Shown here one piece after another: positions 7,976 through 16,995 of a stretch of 18,075 nt of DNA. Origin of the DNA: Paracoccus sp. (in: a-proteobacteria) (GTDB lineage: Bacteria; Pseudomonadota; Alphaproteobacteria; Rhodobacterales; Rhodobacteraceae); NCBI GenBank assembly GCA_031178645.1, contig JAPSIP010000004.1:1-18075 (forward strand), given 5' to 3'. How positions within the stretch are numbered: position 1 is the first letter of the stretch; the number at the start of each line of letters is the position of its first letter. The notes beneath the pieces are model-generated. The model was not told the DNA's origin, ran no database searches, and was given only the letters and a program-made list of their open reading frames with translations. The translations under genes and the position numbers were made by a program.

Positions 7976-9417
7976 CCCACGACGCCCAACCCAAGGCCAG
8001 CCTGTTCATCGACGGACGCTTCGTTGAAGGCGAGGGCGCGGTCCTGCCTGTCCTTTACCCCTATACCGGCGAGGAAATCGCATCGCTGCGCGAGGCGTCC
8101 GCGAATCAGGTGGCCCAGGCCTGCCAGGCAGCCGCCCGCGCCCAGACCGAATGGGCCGCGATGGCGCCTGCCGACCGGGGCCGCGTCCTGTCCCGCGCCG
8201 CCCAGATCATCCGCGACCGGAACGAGGAACTATCGCGGCTGGAATCGCTGGATACCGGCAAGCCCATCCAGGAAACGCTTGTGGCCGACTGGGCATCAGG
8301 GGCTGCTGCGTTGGAGTTTTTCGGCGGGCTGGCGGCAACCGTAACGGGACAGATGATCCCCCTGGGCCGCGACTGGGCCTATACCCGGCGCGAGGCACTG
8401 GGCGTCTGCGCCGGCATCGGCGCCTGGAACTATCCCAGCCAGATCGCCTGCTGGAAGGCCGCGCCCGCCCTGGCCATGGGCAATGCGATGGTCTTCAAGC
8501 CGTCCGAGGAAACGCCGCTGGGCGCCCTGAAACTGGCCGAAATCCTGCTGGAAGCCGGCGCCCCCGCCGGCATCTTCAACGTGGTGCAGGGGCGCGGCCA
8601 GGTCGGCGCCGCGCTTGTGACCGACCCTTGCGTCGCCAAGGTCTCGCTGACCGGATCGGTCCCCACCGGCCGCCGCGTCTATGCCGCTGCAGCCGAAGGG
8701 ATGCGCCATGTCACCATGGAGCTTGGCGGCAAGTCGCCCCTGATCGTGTTCGACGACGCCAGCCTGGATGATGCCGTCGGCGCGGCGATCTTGGCCAACT
8801 TCTATTCCTCGGGGCAGATCTGTTCCAACGGCACGCGGGTCTTCCTGCAACAGGGGATTGCCCAGCGGTTCCTTGACCGGCTGGCCGAACGGCTGGCGCA
8901 GATCCGCATCGGCGACCCATTGGACCCCGAAACCCAGTTCGGCCCGATCATCAACGGCACGCAGGCGACGAAGATCCGCGCGGCCATCACCGCCGGGCAG
9001 GACGCGGGCGCGCGCCTTGTTTGTGGCGGCGCGGGCGAGGGGGCGTTCATCCCGCCCACTGTCTTTGCCGACGCGACGGACGACATGACCATCACGCGCG
9101 ACGAAATCTTCGGCCCGGTGATGACCACCCTGACCTTCACCGATGAATCCGAGGCCGTGGCCCGCGCCAATGCTACAGGCTTCGGGCTGGCGGCAGGCGT
9201 GTTCACCCAGGACCTGACCCGCGCCCACCGTGTCGTCGCAGCCCTGGAAGCAGGCACCTGCTGGATCAACGCCTATAACCTGACGCCGGTGGAAATGCCC
9301 TTCGGCGGCGTCAAGATGTCGGGCCTGGGGCGCGAGAACGGGACCGCCGCGATCGAGCATTATTCGCAACTCAAGACCGTCTATGTCGGCATGGGCGCCG
9401 TCGAGGCGCCGTATTAG
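7972..9417 (+). CDS. betB: betaine aldehyde dehydrogenase
   Basis: BetB oxidises betaine aldehyde to glycine betaine with NAD(P)+ in the cytoplasm, the second step of osmoprotectant synthesis from choline. The 481-residue protein has the full aldehyde dehydrogenase set: oxyanion Asn153 in GAWNYP, cofactor-binding Lys176 in FKPSEETP, general base Glu250 in MELGGKSP, and catalytic Cys284 in [11 protein letters not shown]. The C-terminal [16 protein letters not shown] motif is also present. The length is close to the usual 485-490. Its ATG overlaps the betI stop by 4 nt. The stop TAG at 9415-9417 merges with the betA ribosome-binding site, so the three genes are one translationally linked operon. 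Confidence 0.95.
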   Translation: MTHDAQPKASLFIDGRFVEGEGAVLPVLYPYTGEEIASLREASANQVAQACQAAARAQTEWAAMAPADRGRVLSRAAQIIRDRNEELSRLESLDTGKPIQETLVADWASGAAALEFFGGLAATVTGQMIPLGRDWAYTRREALGVCAGIGAWNYPSQIACWKAAPALAMGNAMVFKPSEETPLGALKLAEILLEAGAPAGIFNVVQGRGQVGAALVTDPCVAKVSLTGSVPTGRRVYAAAAEGMRHVTMELGGKSPLIVFDDASLDDAVGAAILANFYSSGQICSNGTRVFLQQGIAQRFLDRLAERLAQIRIGDPLDPETQFGPIINGTQATKIRAAITAGQDAGARLVCGGAGEGAFIPPTVFADATDDMTITRDEIFGPVMTTLTFTDESEAVARANATGFGLAAGVFTQDLTRAHRVVAALEAGTCWINAYNLTPVEMPFGGVKMSGLGRENGTAAIEHYSQLKTVYVGMGAVEAPY

Positions 9418-9427
9418 GGGAATCGCC

Positions 9428-11047
9428 ATGACCGCTGATTACGTCATCGTCGGGGCCGGTTCCGCCGGATGCGCCCTGGCCTACCGCCTGACCGAGGCGG
9501 GGCATTCCGTCACGCTGATCGAATATGGCGGCAGCGACATCGGCATCTTCATCCAGATGCCAGGCGCGCTGTCATACCCGATGAACATGCCGCGCTACGA
9601 CTGGGGCTTCGCGACCCAGCCCGAACCGCATCTCGGCGGGCGGAGGCTTGCCACGCCGCGCGGCAAGGTACTGGGCGGCTCATCGTCCATCAACGGCATG
9701 GTCTTCGTGCGCGGCCACCGCAAGGATTACGATCACTGGCGCGACAGCGGCGCTGCCGGCTGGGGCTATGACGACGTGCTGCCCTATTTCAAGCGGATGG
9801 AAACCTGGCACGGCGGCGCCTCCGAATGGCGCGGCACCGACGGCCCCTTGCACGTGACGCGCGGCAAGCGCCGCAATCCCCTGTTCAACGCCTTCATTGA
9901 GGCCGGGCAGCAGGCCGGCTGGCCTTATACGCCCGACCATAACGGCGAACAGCAGGAAGGCTTCGGCCCGATGGAGGCCACGATCTGGAAGGGCCGCCGT
10001 TGGTCCGCCGCCAATGCCTATCTGCGCCCGGCGCTGAAGACCGGCCGCCTGACCATCGTCCGGGGCTTCGCCCGCCGCATCCTGTTCGAAGGCAAGCGCG
10101 CCACGGGCGTCGAGATCGAGAACAAACGCGGCATCGAACAGACCCGCGCTGGCCGCGAGGTGATCGTTTCGGCCAGTTCGATCAACACGCCGAAGCTGCT
10201 GATGCTGTCGGGCATCGGCCCCGCCGACCACCTGCGCCAGCATGGCATCGCGCCGCTGGTCGACCGGCCGGGCGTGGGGTCGAACCTGCAGGATCACCTT
10301 GAAATCTACATGCAATACAAGGCGCTGAAGCCCATCACGCTTTACACCTATTACAACCTTCTGGGCAAAGGCCGGGTGGGCGTGGAATGGCTGTTGCAGA
10401 AGACCGGGCTCGGCGCGTCGAACCAGTTCGAAAGCTGCGGCTTCATCCGGTCCTCGGACGGGGTGGACTATCCCGACATCCAATACCACTTCCTGCCGTT
10501 GGCGGTCCGTTATGACGGCAAGGCGGCGGCGCAGGGCCACGGTTTCCAGGCCCATGTCGGCCCGATGCGATCGAAATCGCGCGGCACCGTCCGGCTGGCG
10601 TCAGGCGATCCCGCCGCCGCGCCCGAAATCCGCTTCAACTACATGTCCCATCCTGACGACTGGGCCGAGTTCCGCGCCTGCGTGCGCCTGACGCGCAGGG
10701 TCTTCAACCAGCCGGCCTTCGCCGAATACCGGGGCGACGAAATCCAGCCGGGCGCGGCGGTGCAGACGGACGACCAGATCGACGCCTTTATCCGCGAACA
10801 CGCCGAATCGGCCTATCACCCCTGCGGCACCGCGCGGATGGGGGCGGCCACTGATCCGATGGCGGTGGTCGATCCGGACCTGAAGGTGATCGGCGTGGAA
10901 GGCCTGCGGGTGGCCGACAGTTCGATCTTCCCGCGCATCACCAACGGCAACCTGAACGGCCCGTCGATCATGGTCGGCGAAAAGGCCGCCGATCACATCC
11001 TGGGCCGCGCCATGAGCCGCGACGAAGGCCGGCTTGCCGCCGAATAG
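9428..11047 (+). CDS. betA: choline dehydrogenase (GMC oxidoreductase)
   Basis: BetA is an FAD-dependent, membrane-associated enzyme oxidising choline to betaine aldehyde and passing electrons to the respiratory chain. The 539-residue protein has the N-terminal FAD-binding motif GAGSAG (9-14), the GMC signature [14 protein letters not shown] near residue 80, a second signature around [16 protein letters not shown], and the C-terminal catalytic pair His464 ([10 protein letters not shown]) and Asn510 (GNLNGPS). The ATG at 9428 is chosen over the in-frame codon at 9383, which lies inside betB; AGGGGA is about 7 nt upstream. The choline sulfatase gene betC, present in some rhizobial bet operons, is absent here. 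No T-tract terminator follows; the next gene is convergent after 73 nt. Confidence 0.94.
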   Translation: MTADYVIVGAGSAGCALAYRLTEAGHSVTLIEYGGSDIGIFIQMPGALSYPMNMPRYDWGFATQPEPHLGGRRLATPRGKVLGGSSSINGMVFVRGHRKDYDHWRDSGAAGWGYDDVLPYFKRMETWHGGASEWRGTDGPLHVTRGKRRNPLFNAFIEAGQQAGWPYTPDHNGEQQEGFGPMEATIWKGRRWSAANAYLRPALKTGRLTIVRGFARRILFEGKRATGVEIENKRGIEQTRAGREVIVSASSINTPKLLMLSGIGPADHLRQHGIAPLVDRPGVGSNLQDHLEIYMQYKALKPITLYTYYNLLGKGRVGVEWLLQKTGLGASNQFESCGFIRSSDGVDYPDIQYHFLPLAVRYDGKAAAQGHGFQAHVGPMRSKSRGTVRLASGDPAAAPEIRFNYMSHPDDWAEFRACVRLTRRVFNQPAFAEYRGDEIQPGAAVQTDDQIDAFIREHAESAYHPCGTARMGAATDPMAVVDPDLKVIGVEGLRVADSSIFPRITNGNLNGPSIMVGEKAADHILGRAMSRDEGRLAAE

Positions 11048-11083
11048 GCATCTTCTGTGCTGCAAATATCCCCGCCGGAGGCA

Positions 11084-11100
11084 CCTGCGACCACCGCAGG
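11084..11100. terminator. weak hairpin between the convergent betA and dsbA-like genes
   Basis: CCTGCG (11084-11089) pairs with CGCAGG (11095-11100) across a 5-nt loop in the 73-nt intergenic region. With no T tract on either strand, it is at best a minor or Rho-assisted bidirectional termination element. Confidence 0.25.
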
Positions 11101-11120
11101 CGCCAACCGCAGAGGCCGGG

Positions 11121-11861
11121 TCAGCCCTTCGCCTCGCGCGCGGCGGCGACCACCGGTTCCAGGCCGTCCGCGGGCATTCCGCGCAGCAAGGTGTCGCCGA
11201 TGATGAAGGTGGGTGTGCCCATGATCGCCATCCGCTCGGCCAGTTGGCGGTTCTCGCGCAGGACGGCCGACACGGATTCGGTGTTCATCACGTTCAGCAC
11301 CTCGGCCCCGTCCACGCCGATGTCACCCGCAATCTTCCCCAAGGCCTCGGGCGAGGGGGTGCCGCGCAGTTCCATCAGCGCGTCATGCGCCTTTACATAG
11401 GCCTCGTCCCCGGCAAGCTGCTTGACCGCCACCGCAAAGCGGGCCGAGCTTTCGCTGTCCTGGCCCAGGATCGGGAATTCCTTCAGGATCAGCCGGATGT
11501 TGCCGTCGCTTTCGACGATGTCATGGACCTGCTGGTTGAACTTGCGGCAGTAACCGCAGCGATAGTCTATGAATTCCACCATCGTCACGTCGCCGTCCGG
11601 GTTGCCGCCGACCCAGCTGTGACCGTCGTCGAAGATCGCGGCGCGGTTCGCGGCCAACAGGGCCACATCGTTCTGTGCCTCGGACGCGACGCGGCGTTCT
11701 TCCAGCACGTTGATGGATTCCACCAGCACTTCGGGATTGGTCATCAGGTATTCGCGCACGGCGTCCCCGAAGGCGGCTTTCTCGGCCTCGGTCATGGCGG
11801 AAATGTCAAAGGCCATGACAGGGGTCGCGGTCAAAAGCAGCGCGGCGATCAGGCGTTTCAT
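11121..11861 (-). CDS. periplasmic thiol:disulfide oxidoreductase, DsbA/ScsC-like
   Basis: The 246-residue precursor has a Sec signal peptide (MKRLIAALLLTATPVMA, cleavage near residue 17). An N-terminal helical segment (about 20-60, with YLMTNPEVLVESINVLEERR) resembles the ScsC/Com1-type extension used in oligomerisation. The thioredoxin fold holds the redox motif Cys102-Gly-Tyr-Cys105 and the cis-proline loop GTPTF (Pro217). Proteins of this type form, isomerise or reduce disulfides in exported proteins. The extension makes an isomerase-like or trimeric form possible, which is inference. The ATG at 11861, with GAGGAT about 8 nt upstream, gives the signal peptide; an ATG at 12020 would add a 53-residue leader overlapping the divergent gene. 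No dsbB or dsbD lies nearby. Confidence 0.88.
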   Translation of the reverse strand: MKRLIAALLLTATPVMAFDISAMTEAEKAAFGDAVREYLMTNPEVLVESINVLEERRVASEAQNDVALLAANRAAIFDDGHSWVGGNPDGDVTMVEFIDYRCGYCRKFNQQVHDIVESDGNIRLILKEFPILGQDSESSARFAVAVKQLAGDEAYVKAHDALMELRGTPSPEALGKIAGDIGVDGAEVLNVMNTESVSAVLRENRQLAERMAIMGTPTFIIGDTLLRGMPADGLEPVVAAAREAKG

Positions 11862-11893
11862 CGGGATCCTCGTGTTCCGGTCGCCTTGACCTT

Positions 11894-11907
11894 GGCGCGC
11901 GCGCGCC
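11894..11907. repeat. 14-bp perfect GC palindrome, alternating purine-pyrimidine
   Basis: GGCGCGCGCGCGCC is self-complementary over its full length and lies 33 nt upstream of the DsbA-like gene in the divergent region before the aminotransferase. Alternating CG runs can adopt Z-form DNA or a cruciform under supercoiling. In G+C-rich DNA such runs also arise by chance. Confidence 0.4.
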
Positions 11908-12018
11908 GGCTTGGCAAGAAAGCCGCTCACAAAGCTGCGTGACCAAAGGGCGTCATGGGCCTTTTCGCCTGCGCCCGGGGGGCGTAAGACAAGGGAAAAA
12001 GACAAAAGGCATCCGAGC

Positions 12019-13155
12019 ATGAAGAAATCCCTTCGCGGTCAGGTCGATCCCTTCATCGTCATGGACGTGATGGAGGCCGCCAGCCGTGCCGAGGCCGCAG
12101 GCCGCCACATCATCCATATGGAGGTGGGCCAGCCCAGCACCCCGGCGCCCCAAGGCGCGCGCCGCGCGCTCGCCGCCGCGCTGGAGCATCCGCTGGGCTA
12201 TACGGTGGCGCTTGGCCTGCCCGCGTTGCGGCAAGGGATCGCGGACCTGTATCGCCGTTGGTACGGCGTCGATCTGGACCCGGCGCGCGTGGTGGTGACG
12301 CCGGGCAGCAGCGGCGCCTTCATCCTGGCCTTCTCGGCCCTGTTCGACGCGGGCGACAAGGTGGCGATGGGCTATCCGGGCTATCCAAGCTATCGCCAGA
12401 TCCTGTGGGCCATGTCGCTGGAGCCCGTGGGCATCCCGACCCGCCCCGAGGACCGCTATCAGCCGCGCCCCCAGGATCTTCCCGACGGCTGCGCGGGGCT
12501 GATTCTCGCCTCGCCCGGCAACCCGTCCGGCACCGTGCTGCGGACGGATGAACTGCGCGCGCTGTCGGATGCGGCGCAAGCCAAGGGCATGGCGCTGATC
12601 TCGGACGAAATCTATCACGGCCTGTCCTATGGCGACCGCTGCCATTCCGCGCTCGAGGTGACGGACGATGTCTTCGTCATCAACTCCTTCAGCAAGTATT
12701 TTTCCATGACTGGCTGGCGGGTTGGCTGGATGGTCGTGCCGCCGGATCACATCCGCACGGTCGAACGTCTGGCGCAGAACATGTTCATCTGCCCACCCCA
12801 TGCCAGCCAGGTCGCGGCGCTTGCGGCGCTTGACTGCGCGGATGAAGCCGACGCGAACCTGGCCGTCTATGCCGAAAACCGCCGCCTGATGCTGGAAGGG
12901 CTGCCCAAGGCGGGCTTCGACCGCATCGCGCCGCCGGAAGGGGCCTTCTACATCTATGCCGACGTGTCGCACCTGACCAACGATTCGCTGGCCTTCGCGG
13001 CCGAGATCCTCGACAAGGCCGGCGTCGCCGTCACGCCGGGACTGGACTTCGATCCCGACCGGGGCGCGCGGACGCTGCGCTTTTCCTATGCCCGCGCCAC
13101 GGCCGATATTGCCGAAGGCTTGCGCCGCCTGACGGAGTTCATGGCCGCGCGATGA
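12019..13155 (+). CDS. PLP-dependent aminotransferase, class I/II
   Basis: This is a 378-residue cytoplasmic fold-type I aminotransferase. Recognisable elements are VGQPS (36-40), GYTVALGLPALRQGIA (60-75) at the small domain, and NPSGT (168-172). SDEIY (195-199) holds the pyridine-N-binding Asp196, and SFSKYFSM contains the Schiff-base Lys226. Arg234 in GWRVGW contacts the cofactor phosphate, and a C-terminal LRFSYA carries the likely substrate-carboxylate Arg. The substrate cannot be read from sequence: the Asp/aromatic aminotransferase class is likely, but the exact donor is unknown. ATG 12019 has AAGG about 10 nt upstream and opens with MKKSLRGQVDPF, where the conserved domain begins. The stop overlaps the amiC start (ATGA), implying co-expression with a peptidoglycan amidase. 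Confidence 0.9.
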   Translation: MKKSLRGQVDPFIVMDVMEAASRAEAAGRHIIHMEVGQPSTPAPQGARRALAAALEHPLGYTVALGLPALRQGIADLYRRWYGVDLDPARVVVTPGSSGAFILAFSALFDAGDKVAMGYPGYPSYRQILWAMSLEPVGIPTRPEDRYQPRPQDLPDGCAGLILASPGNPSGTVLRTDELRALSDAAQAKGMALISDEIYHGLSYGDRCHSALEVTDDVFVINSFSKYFSMTGWRVGWMVVPPDHIRTVERLAQNMFICPPHASQVAALAALDCADEADANLAVYAENRRLMLEGLPKAGFDRIAPPEGAFYIYADVSHLTNDSLAFAAEILDKAGVAVTPGLDFDPDRGARTLRFSYARATADIAEGLRRLTEFMAAR

Positions 13156-14351
13156 GATGGCTTGCGCTGATCCTGTCGCTGCTGATGTCGCTGCCCGCCT
13201 GGGCAGAGGATCCGGCGCGGCTGGATCTGGGCGGTTCGGCCTTGGTCACGACCGGGCGCGGCTGGGGCGGACCGAAGCCGCTGGAACTGCGCCTGTCGCT
13301 GACGAAGCCCGTGCCCTATCGCACCTTCCTGGTGGACGGCCCGCCCCGGTTGATCGTGGATCTGAAGGGTGCCGACCTGGGATTGGCGCGGCCGCAGGAC
13401 ATGTTCGGCGCGGACAATGCGCCCGCGATCCGCTGGGGGGCATACCGCCAGGGATGGTCGCGCGTGGTCGTGGAACTGCCCGGCCCCTATCGCATCGACC
13501 GCGCGGGCCAGCAGGCGCGGGCGGCGCTGTCGCAGATCACCGTGGCCCTTGCCCCTGTTGCCGCAGATGACTTTGCGCCGCGTCCCTCGGCCACCGCCGC
13601 GCTGCGCGACCTGCCCGAACCCGCCCAATTGCCCGAAGCCCCCGCGGACGAGGCCTTCACCGTCGTGCTTGATCCCGGCCACGGCGGCTTCGATCCCGGC
13701 GCCCTGGCGGAAGGCGAAAGCGAGGCGAACCTGGTCCTGGTCTTTTCCCTGGAACTGCGCGCCGCCTTGCAGGCGCGGGGCATCAATGTCGTCATGACGC
13801 GCGAGGATGACAGCTTCGTGGCCCTGGAACGCCGCATGACGATGGCGCGGCAGGCGGGGGGCGATCTGTTCATCTCGCTTCATGCCGATGCGCTGCCGGA
13901 AGGGCAGGCGGCGGGGGCGTCGGTCTATGTCTGGAACCCTTCGGCGGACGAGCGGGCGACGGAACAACTGACACTGCGCCACGAACGCGACGACCTGATG
14001 GCGGGCATGGACTTTTCCGGCCATGACGATGCGCTTGCCGGGGTGCTGATGGATTTCGCCCGGACGGATACGCAGCCCAGGTCGGAAAGCTTTGCCCGCT
14101 GGATGACCTCGCGCATGTCGCTGCTGGGGATCGTGATGCATGAACGGCCGGTTCAGCGCGCCACCTATTCCGTGCTGAAATCGCCGGACATGCCGTCCGC
14201 GCTGCTGGAACTGGGCTTCATCTCGGACCACGACGACCGGGCGAACCTTTTGAACCCGCAATGGCGCGAACGGATGGTGCGGGCGGTGGCCGAGGCGATC
14301 GTGGGCTGGGCGCGCGACGAATCCGCGCGGGCCGCGATGCTGCGCCGCTAG
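13152..14351 (+). CDS. amiC: N-acetylmuramoyl-L-alanine amidase with AMIN domain
   Basis: This periplasmic zinc amidase cleaves the bond between MurNAc and L-Ala to separate daughter cells. The 399-residue precursor has a signal peptide (to about residue 18, PAWA/ED). An AMIN domain follows (about 25-135, including RLIVDLKGADL and RVVVELPGPYRI), which in the family targets the division site or peptidoglycan. After a Pro/Ala-rich linker (140-167) comes the Amidase_3 domain, with zinc ligands His177 (DPGHGG), Glu191 and His244 (SLHAD), and catalytic Glu353 (LLELGF). A helical insertion at about 267-305 lies where E. coli AmiB/AmiC carry the autoinhibitory helix relieved by EnvC or NlpD, so activator control is likely. 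The ATG at 13152 overlaps the preceding stop. mrcA follows 93 nt downstream. Confidence 0.94.
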   Translation: MRWLALILSLLMSLPAWAEDPARLDLGGSALVTTGRGWGGPKPLELRLSLTKPVPYRTFLVDGPPRLIVDLKGADLGLARPQDMFGADNAPAIRWGAYRQGWSRVVVELPGPYRIDRAGQQARAALSQITVALAPVAADDFAPRPSATAALRDLPEPAQLPEAPADEAFTVVLDPGHGGFDPGALAEGESEANLVLVFSLELRAALQARGINVVMTREDDSFVALERRMTMARQAGGDLFISLHADALPEGQAAGASVYVWNPSADERATEQLTLRHERDDLMAGMDFSGHDDALAGVLMDFARTDTQPRSESFARWMTSRMSLLGIVMHERPVQRATYSVLKSPDMPSALLELGFISDHDDRANLLNPQWRERMVRAVAEAIVGWARDESARAAMLRR

Positions 14352-14367
14352 GCCCCATCACCGGGGC
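14352..14367 (+). terminator. short GC hairpin after amiC
   Basis: GCCCC (14352-14356) pairs with GGGGC (14363-14367) across a 6-nt loop immediately after the amiC stop. The next T-rich bases (GTTGTTTT, 14381-14388) are 13 nt away and overlap the mrcA -35, so termination is at most partial. Confidence 0.3.
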
Positions 14368-14386
14368 GTGATCGCTTAGTGTTGTT

Positions 14387-14415
14387 TTGACCGGGGCAGG
14401 CCCTGCCGCTATAGA
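14387..14415 (+). promoter_or_regulatory. sigma-70 promoter of mrcA
   Basis: TTGACC (14387-14392) and TATAGA (14410-14415) are separated by exactly 17 bp, a near-consensus housekeeping promoter and the best in the window. The spacer carries a small inverted repeat (GGCAG 14395-14399 with CTGCC 14403-14407) that might be an operator. The expected start is near 14422, leaving a leader of about 23 nt that contains GGAAAGG. Confidence 0.7.
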
Positions 14416-14444
14416 CGGGGCCAAGACCACGGAAAGGCCCTTCC

Positions 14445-16988
14445 TTGCTGCGCAGCATCCTGTCCTTCTTCGGCGCCATCTTCTCGTGGTTCGTCACCGC
14501 GAGCTTCTTCATCGCGCTGACCGTGGGCGCGATCTTCTGGATCTATTCGCGCGACCTGCCCAGCCACGAGACGCTGGCCCAGTACACGCCCAAGACCATC
14601 AGCCGGATCTATTCGGGCGAAGGGATGCTGATCGACGAATTCGCCGAGGAACGCCGCCTGTATGTCCCGGTCGAGGAGATCCCCGACCTGGTCAAGCACG
14701 CCTTCATCAGCGCCGAGGACAAGAACTTCTACAACCATCCCGGCTATGACGTGCGCGGCATCGTCAGCGCGGCCTATCAGGCGGTGGCCTCGCGCGGGTC
14801 GTCGGTGCGCGGCGCGTCTACGATCACGCAGCAGGTGATGAAGAACTTCCTTCTGTCCTCGGACCGCAGCGTCGAACGCAAGGTCAAGGAACTGATCCTG
14901 GCCTCGCGGCTGGAACGCACGCTGTCCAAGGACCAGATCCTGGAACTGTACCTGAACGAGATTTTCCTGGGCCAGAACAGCTTCGGCGTGGCCGCCGCCG
15001 CGCAGACATATTTCAACAAGTCCCTGTCCGAACTGGCCCCGCACGAGGCCGCGATGCTGGCCGCCATGCCGCAGGCCCCGGGCCGCTATCACCCGGTCAC
15101 GGCCAAGGACCGCGTGACCGAACGACGCAACTATGTCCTGCGCGAGATGTGGCAGAACGGCTATATCGACGAGGCGACCTATCAGGCCGAAGCCAGGCTG
15201 CCGCTGAAATCGGTGCAGAACGGCGACTATCCGGCCTTTCGCCAGCAGCTTCCGCCCCGCGACTATTTCACCGATGAAATCCGCCGCCAGCTTGCCGCCC
15301 AGTTCGGCAACGAGGAATTCTTCGGTGGCGGCCTGACCATCCGCGCCACCGTGAACCCCGACCTGCAATCGGCGGCGGCCGACGCGCTGCGGGACGCGCT
15401 CGAGGATTATGACCGCGGCACCGGCGTCTGGCGCGGCACGGGCGAAACGATCCCGGCAGGCCAGTTGGGCGACGAGGCATCTTGGCGCGGCGCCTTGTGG
15501 CAGGTGCAGGTGCCGCGCGATGTTCCCGGCTGGCATCCCGCCGTGGTGCTGGAACTGGGGACCAGCGATGCCCGCATCGGCATCGAGGGGATCGAGGAAG
15601 ATCCCGATGGCCACTGGATCCCCGCCGAGGACGTGCAATGGGCCCGCAAGCGCGGCCCCGACAACAGGCTGGGTCCGCGCGCGCAGGTGGCGGGCGATCT
15701 GGTCGCGGTGGGCGATGTGGTGCTGGTCCGCGCCATGACGCGCGACAGCGACGGCAGCTTCATCCGCTGGACCCTGCGCCAGGTGCCCGAGGTTCAGGGC
15801 GGCTTCATGGCCATGGACGTGAACACCGGCCGCGTGATGGCGATGCAGGGCGGGTTCTCCTACCAGTCCTCGGTCTTCAACCGGGCCACGCAGGCGCAGC
15901 GCCAGCCGGGGTCCAGCTTCAAGCCCTTCGTCTATGCCGCCGCACTAGACAACAACTATACCCCCGCCACCATCGTCGTGGATGAACCGATCACGCTGAA
16001 CACCCCCTTCGGCCTGTGGGAGCCCAAGAACTCGACCGGCCAGACCTATGGACCGACCCCCCTGCGCACCGGCATCGAGATGTCGCGGAACCTGATGACG
16101 ATCCGCATTGCCCAGGACATAGGGATGGAACGGGTGGCCGAATATGCCGAAAGCTTCGGCGTCTATGACGAGTTGAAGCCGTTCCTGGCCAATGCCCTGG
16201 GCGCGCAAGAAACCACGCTGTTCAAGATGGTGGCGGCCTATGCGATGTTCGCCAATGGCGGCGAACGGGTCGAACCCACCCTGGTGGACCGCGTGCAGGA
16301 CCGGCGCGGGCGCACGATCTATCGCCATGACCAGCGGGTCTGCGAAACCTGCGGCCAGCAGGCGCTGCCGGCGGGGCAGGGGCCGGTGATCGACACCAAC
16401 CGCGAACGGGTCATGGATGCGGTGACGGCCTATCAGCTGACCTCGATGCTGGAAGGGGCGGTCGAACGCGGGTCCGGCAGCGGGGTCGATCTGCCGGTGC
16501 CGATCGCGGGCAAGACGGGCACCACGAACGACGCCAAGGACGTGTGGTTCATCGGCTATTCGTCCAACATCGTCGCGGGTTGTTACCTGGGATATGACCA
16601 GCCGCGCACGCTGGGCAGCAACGCCTATGGCGGGACGCTGTGCGTGCCGGTCTTCAACGCCTTCATGCGCAAGGCCGTGGCCGAGTTCGGCGGCACGGAC
16701 TTCGCGGTTCCGCCTGGCGGCTATTGGGTCAAGATCGATCGCACCACCGGGCAGCGGCTGCCCGATAGCGCCACCGGCCCCAATGTCGTGGCCGAGTATT
16801 TCCGCAACGGTACCGACCCCGACTGGGGATCGCCGCTGATCGTGTCGGGCTTTGGCGACAACAATGTGGTCCTGCCCTGGCAGGCGGGATCGGCGACGGG
16901 CACCGCCATCACCACCTCGACCGGGGAACGCAAGGTGATCCCCAGCCGCACCGACTTCGGCACCATGTCTTCGGGCGGGCTGTATTGA
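14445..16988 (+). CDS. mrcA: penicillin-binding protein 1A (bifunctional transglycosylase/transpeptidase)
   Basis: PBP1A polymerises and cross-links peptidoglycan at the inner membrane. The 847-residue protein has one N-terminal membrane anchor (about 8-35). The GT51 transglycosylase domain has catalytic Glu91 in AEDKNFYNHPG, then RGASTITQQ and RKVKELILASRLE. An inserted OB-like region (about 310-450) precedes the transpeptidase domain with S490-SF-K493, S547-R-N549 and K690-TGT. The start is TTG at 14445: the frame has a stop at 14412 and no ATG or GTG in between, GGAAAGG lies about 7 nt upstream, and the next in-frame ATG would remove the membrane anchor. The gene follows amiC and has its own promoter. 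It ends 7 nt from a convergent MgtC-family gene. Confidence 0.96.
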   Translation: MLRSILSFFGAIFSWFVTASFFIALTVGAIFWIYSRDLPSHETLAQYTPKTISRIYSGEGMLIDEFAEERRLYVPVEEIPDLVKHAFISAEDKNFYNHPGYDVRGIVSAAYQAVASRGSSVRGASTITQQVMKNFLLSSDRSVERKVKELILASRLERTLSKDQILELYLNEIFLGQNSFGVAAAAQTYFNKSLSELAPHEAAMLAAMPQAPGRYHPVTAKDRVTERRNYVLREMWQNGYIDEATYQAEARLPLKSVQNGDYPAFRQQLPPRDYFTDEIRRQLAAQFGNEEFFGGGLTIRATVNPDLQSAAADALRDALEDYDRGTGVWRGTGETIPAGQLGDEASWRGALWQVQVPRDVPGWHPAVVLELGTSDARIGIEGIEEDPDGHWIPAEDVQWARKRGPDNRLGPRAQVAGDLVAVGDVVLVRAMTRDSDGSFIRWTLRQVPEVQGGFMAMDVNTGRVMAMQGGFSYQSSVFNRATQAQRQPGSSFKPFVYAAALDNNYTPATIVVDEPITLNTPFGLWEPKNSTGQTYGPTPLRTGIEMSRNLMTIRIAQDIGMERVAEYAESFGVYDELKPFLANALGAQETTLFKMVAAYAMFANGGERVEPTLVDRVQDRRGRTIYRHDQRVCETCGQQALPAGQGPVIDTNRERVMDAVTAYQLTSMLEGAVERGSGSGVDLPVPIAGKTGTTNDAKDVWFIGYSSNIVAGCYLGYDQPRTLGSNAYGGTLCVPVFNAFMRKAVAEFGGTDFAVPPGGYWVKIDRTTGQRLPDSATGPNVVAEYFRNGTDPDWGSPLIVSGFGDNNVVLPWQAGSATGTAITTSTGERKVIPSRTDFGTMSSGGLY

Positions 16989-16995
16989 CCGACAG

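Noticed and set aside
8296..9429. 377-codon minus-strand frame opposite betB
   Set aside because: It is antisense to a complete aldehyde dehydrogenase with all catalytic residues and shows no family signature.
13086..14261. 391-codon minus-strand frame opposite amiC
   Set aside because: The translation is rich in Arg, Gln and His without domains, while the plus-strand frame encodes a complete AMIN-amidase.
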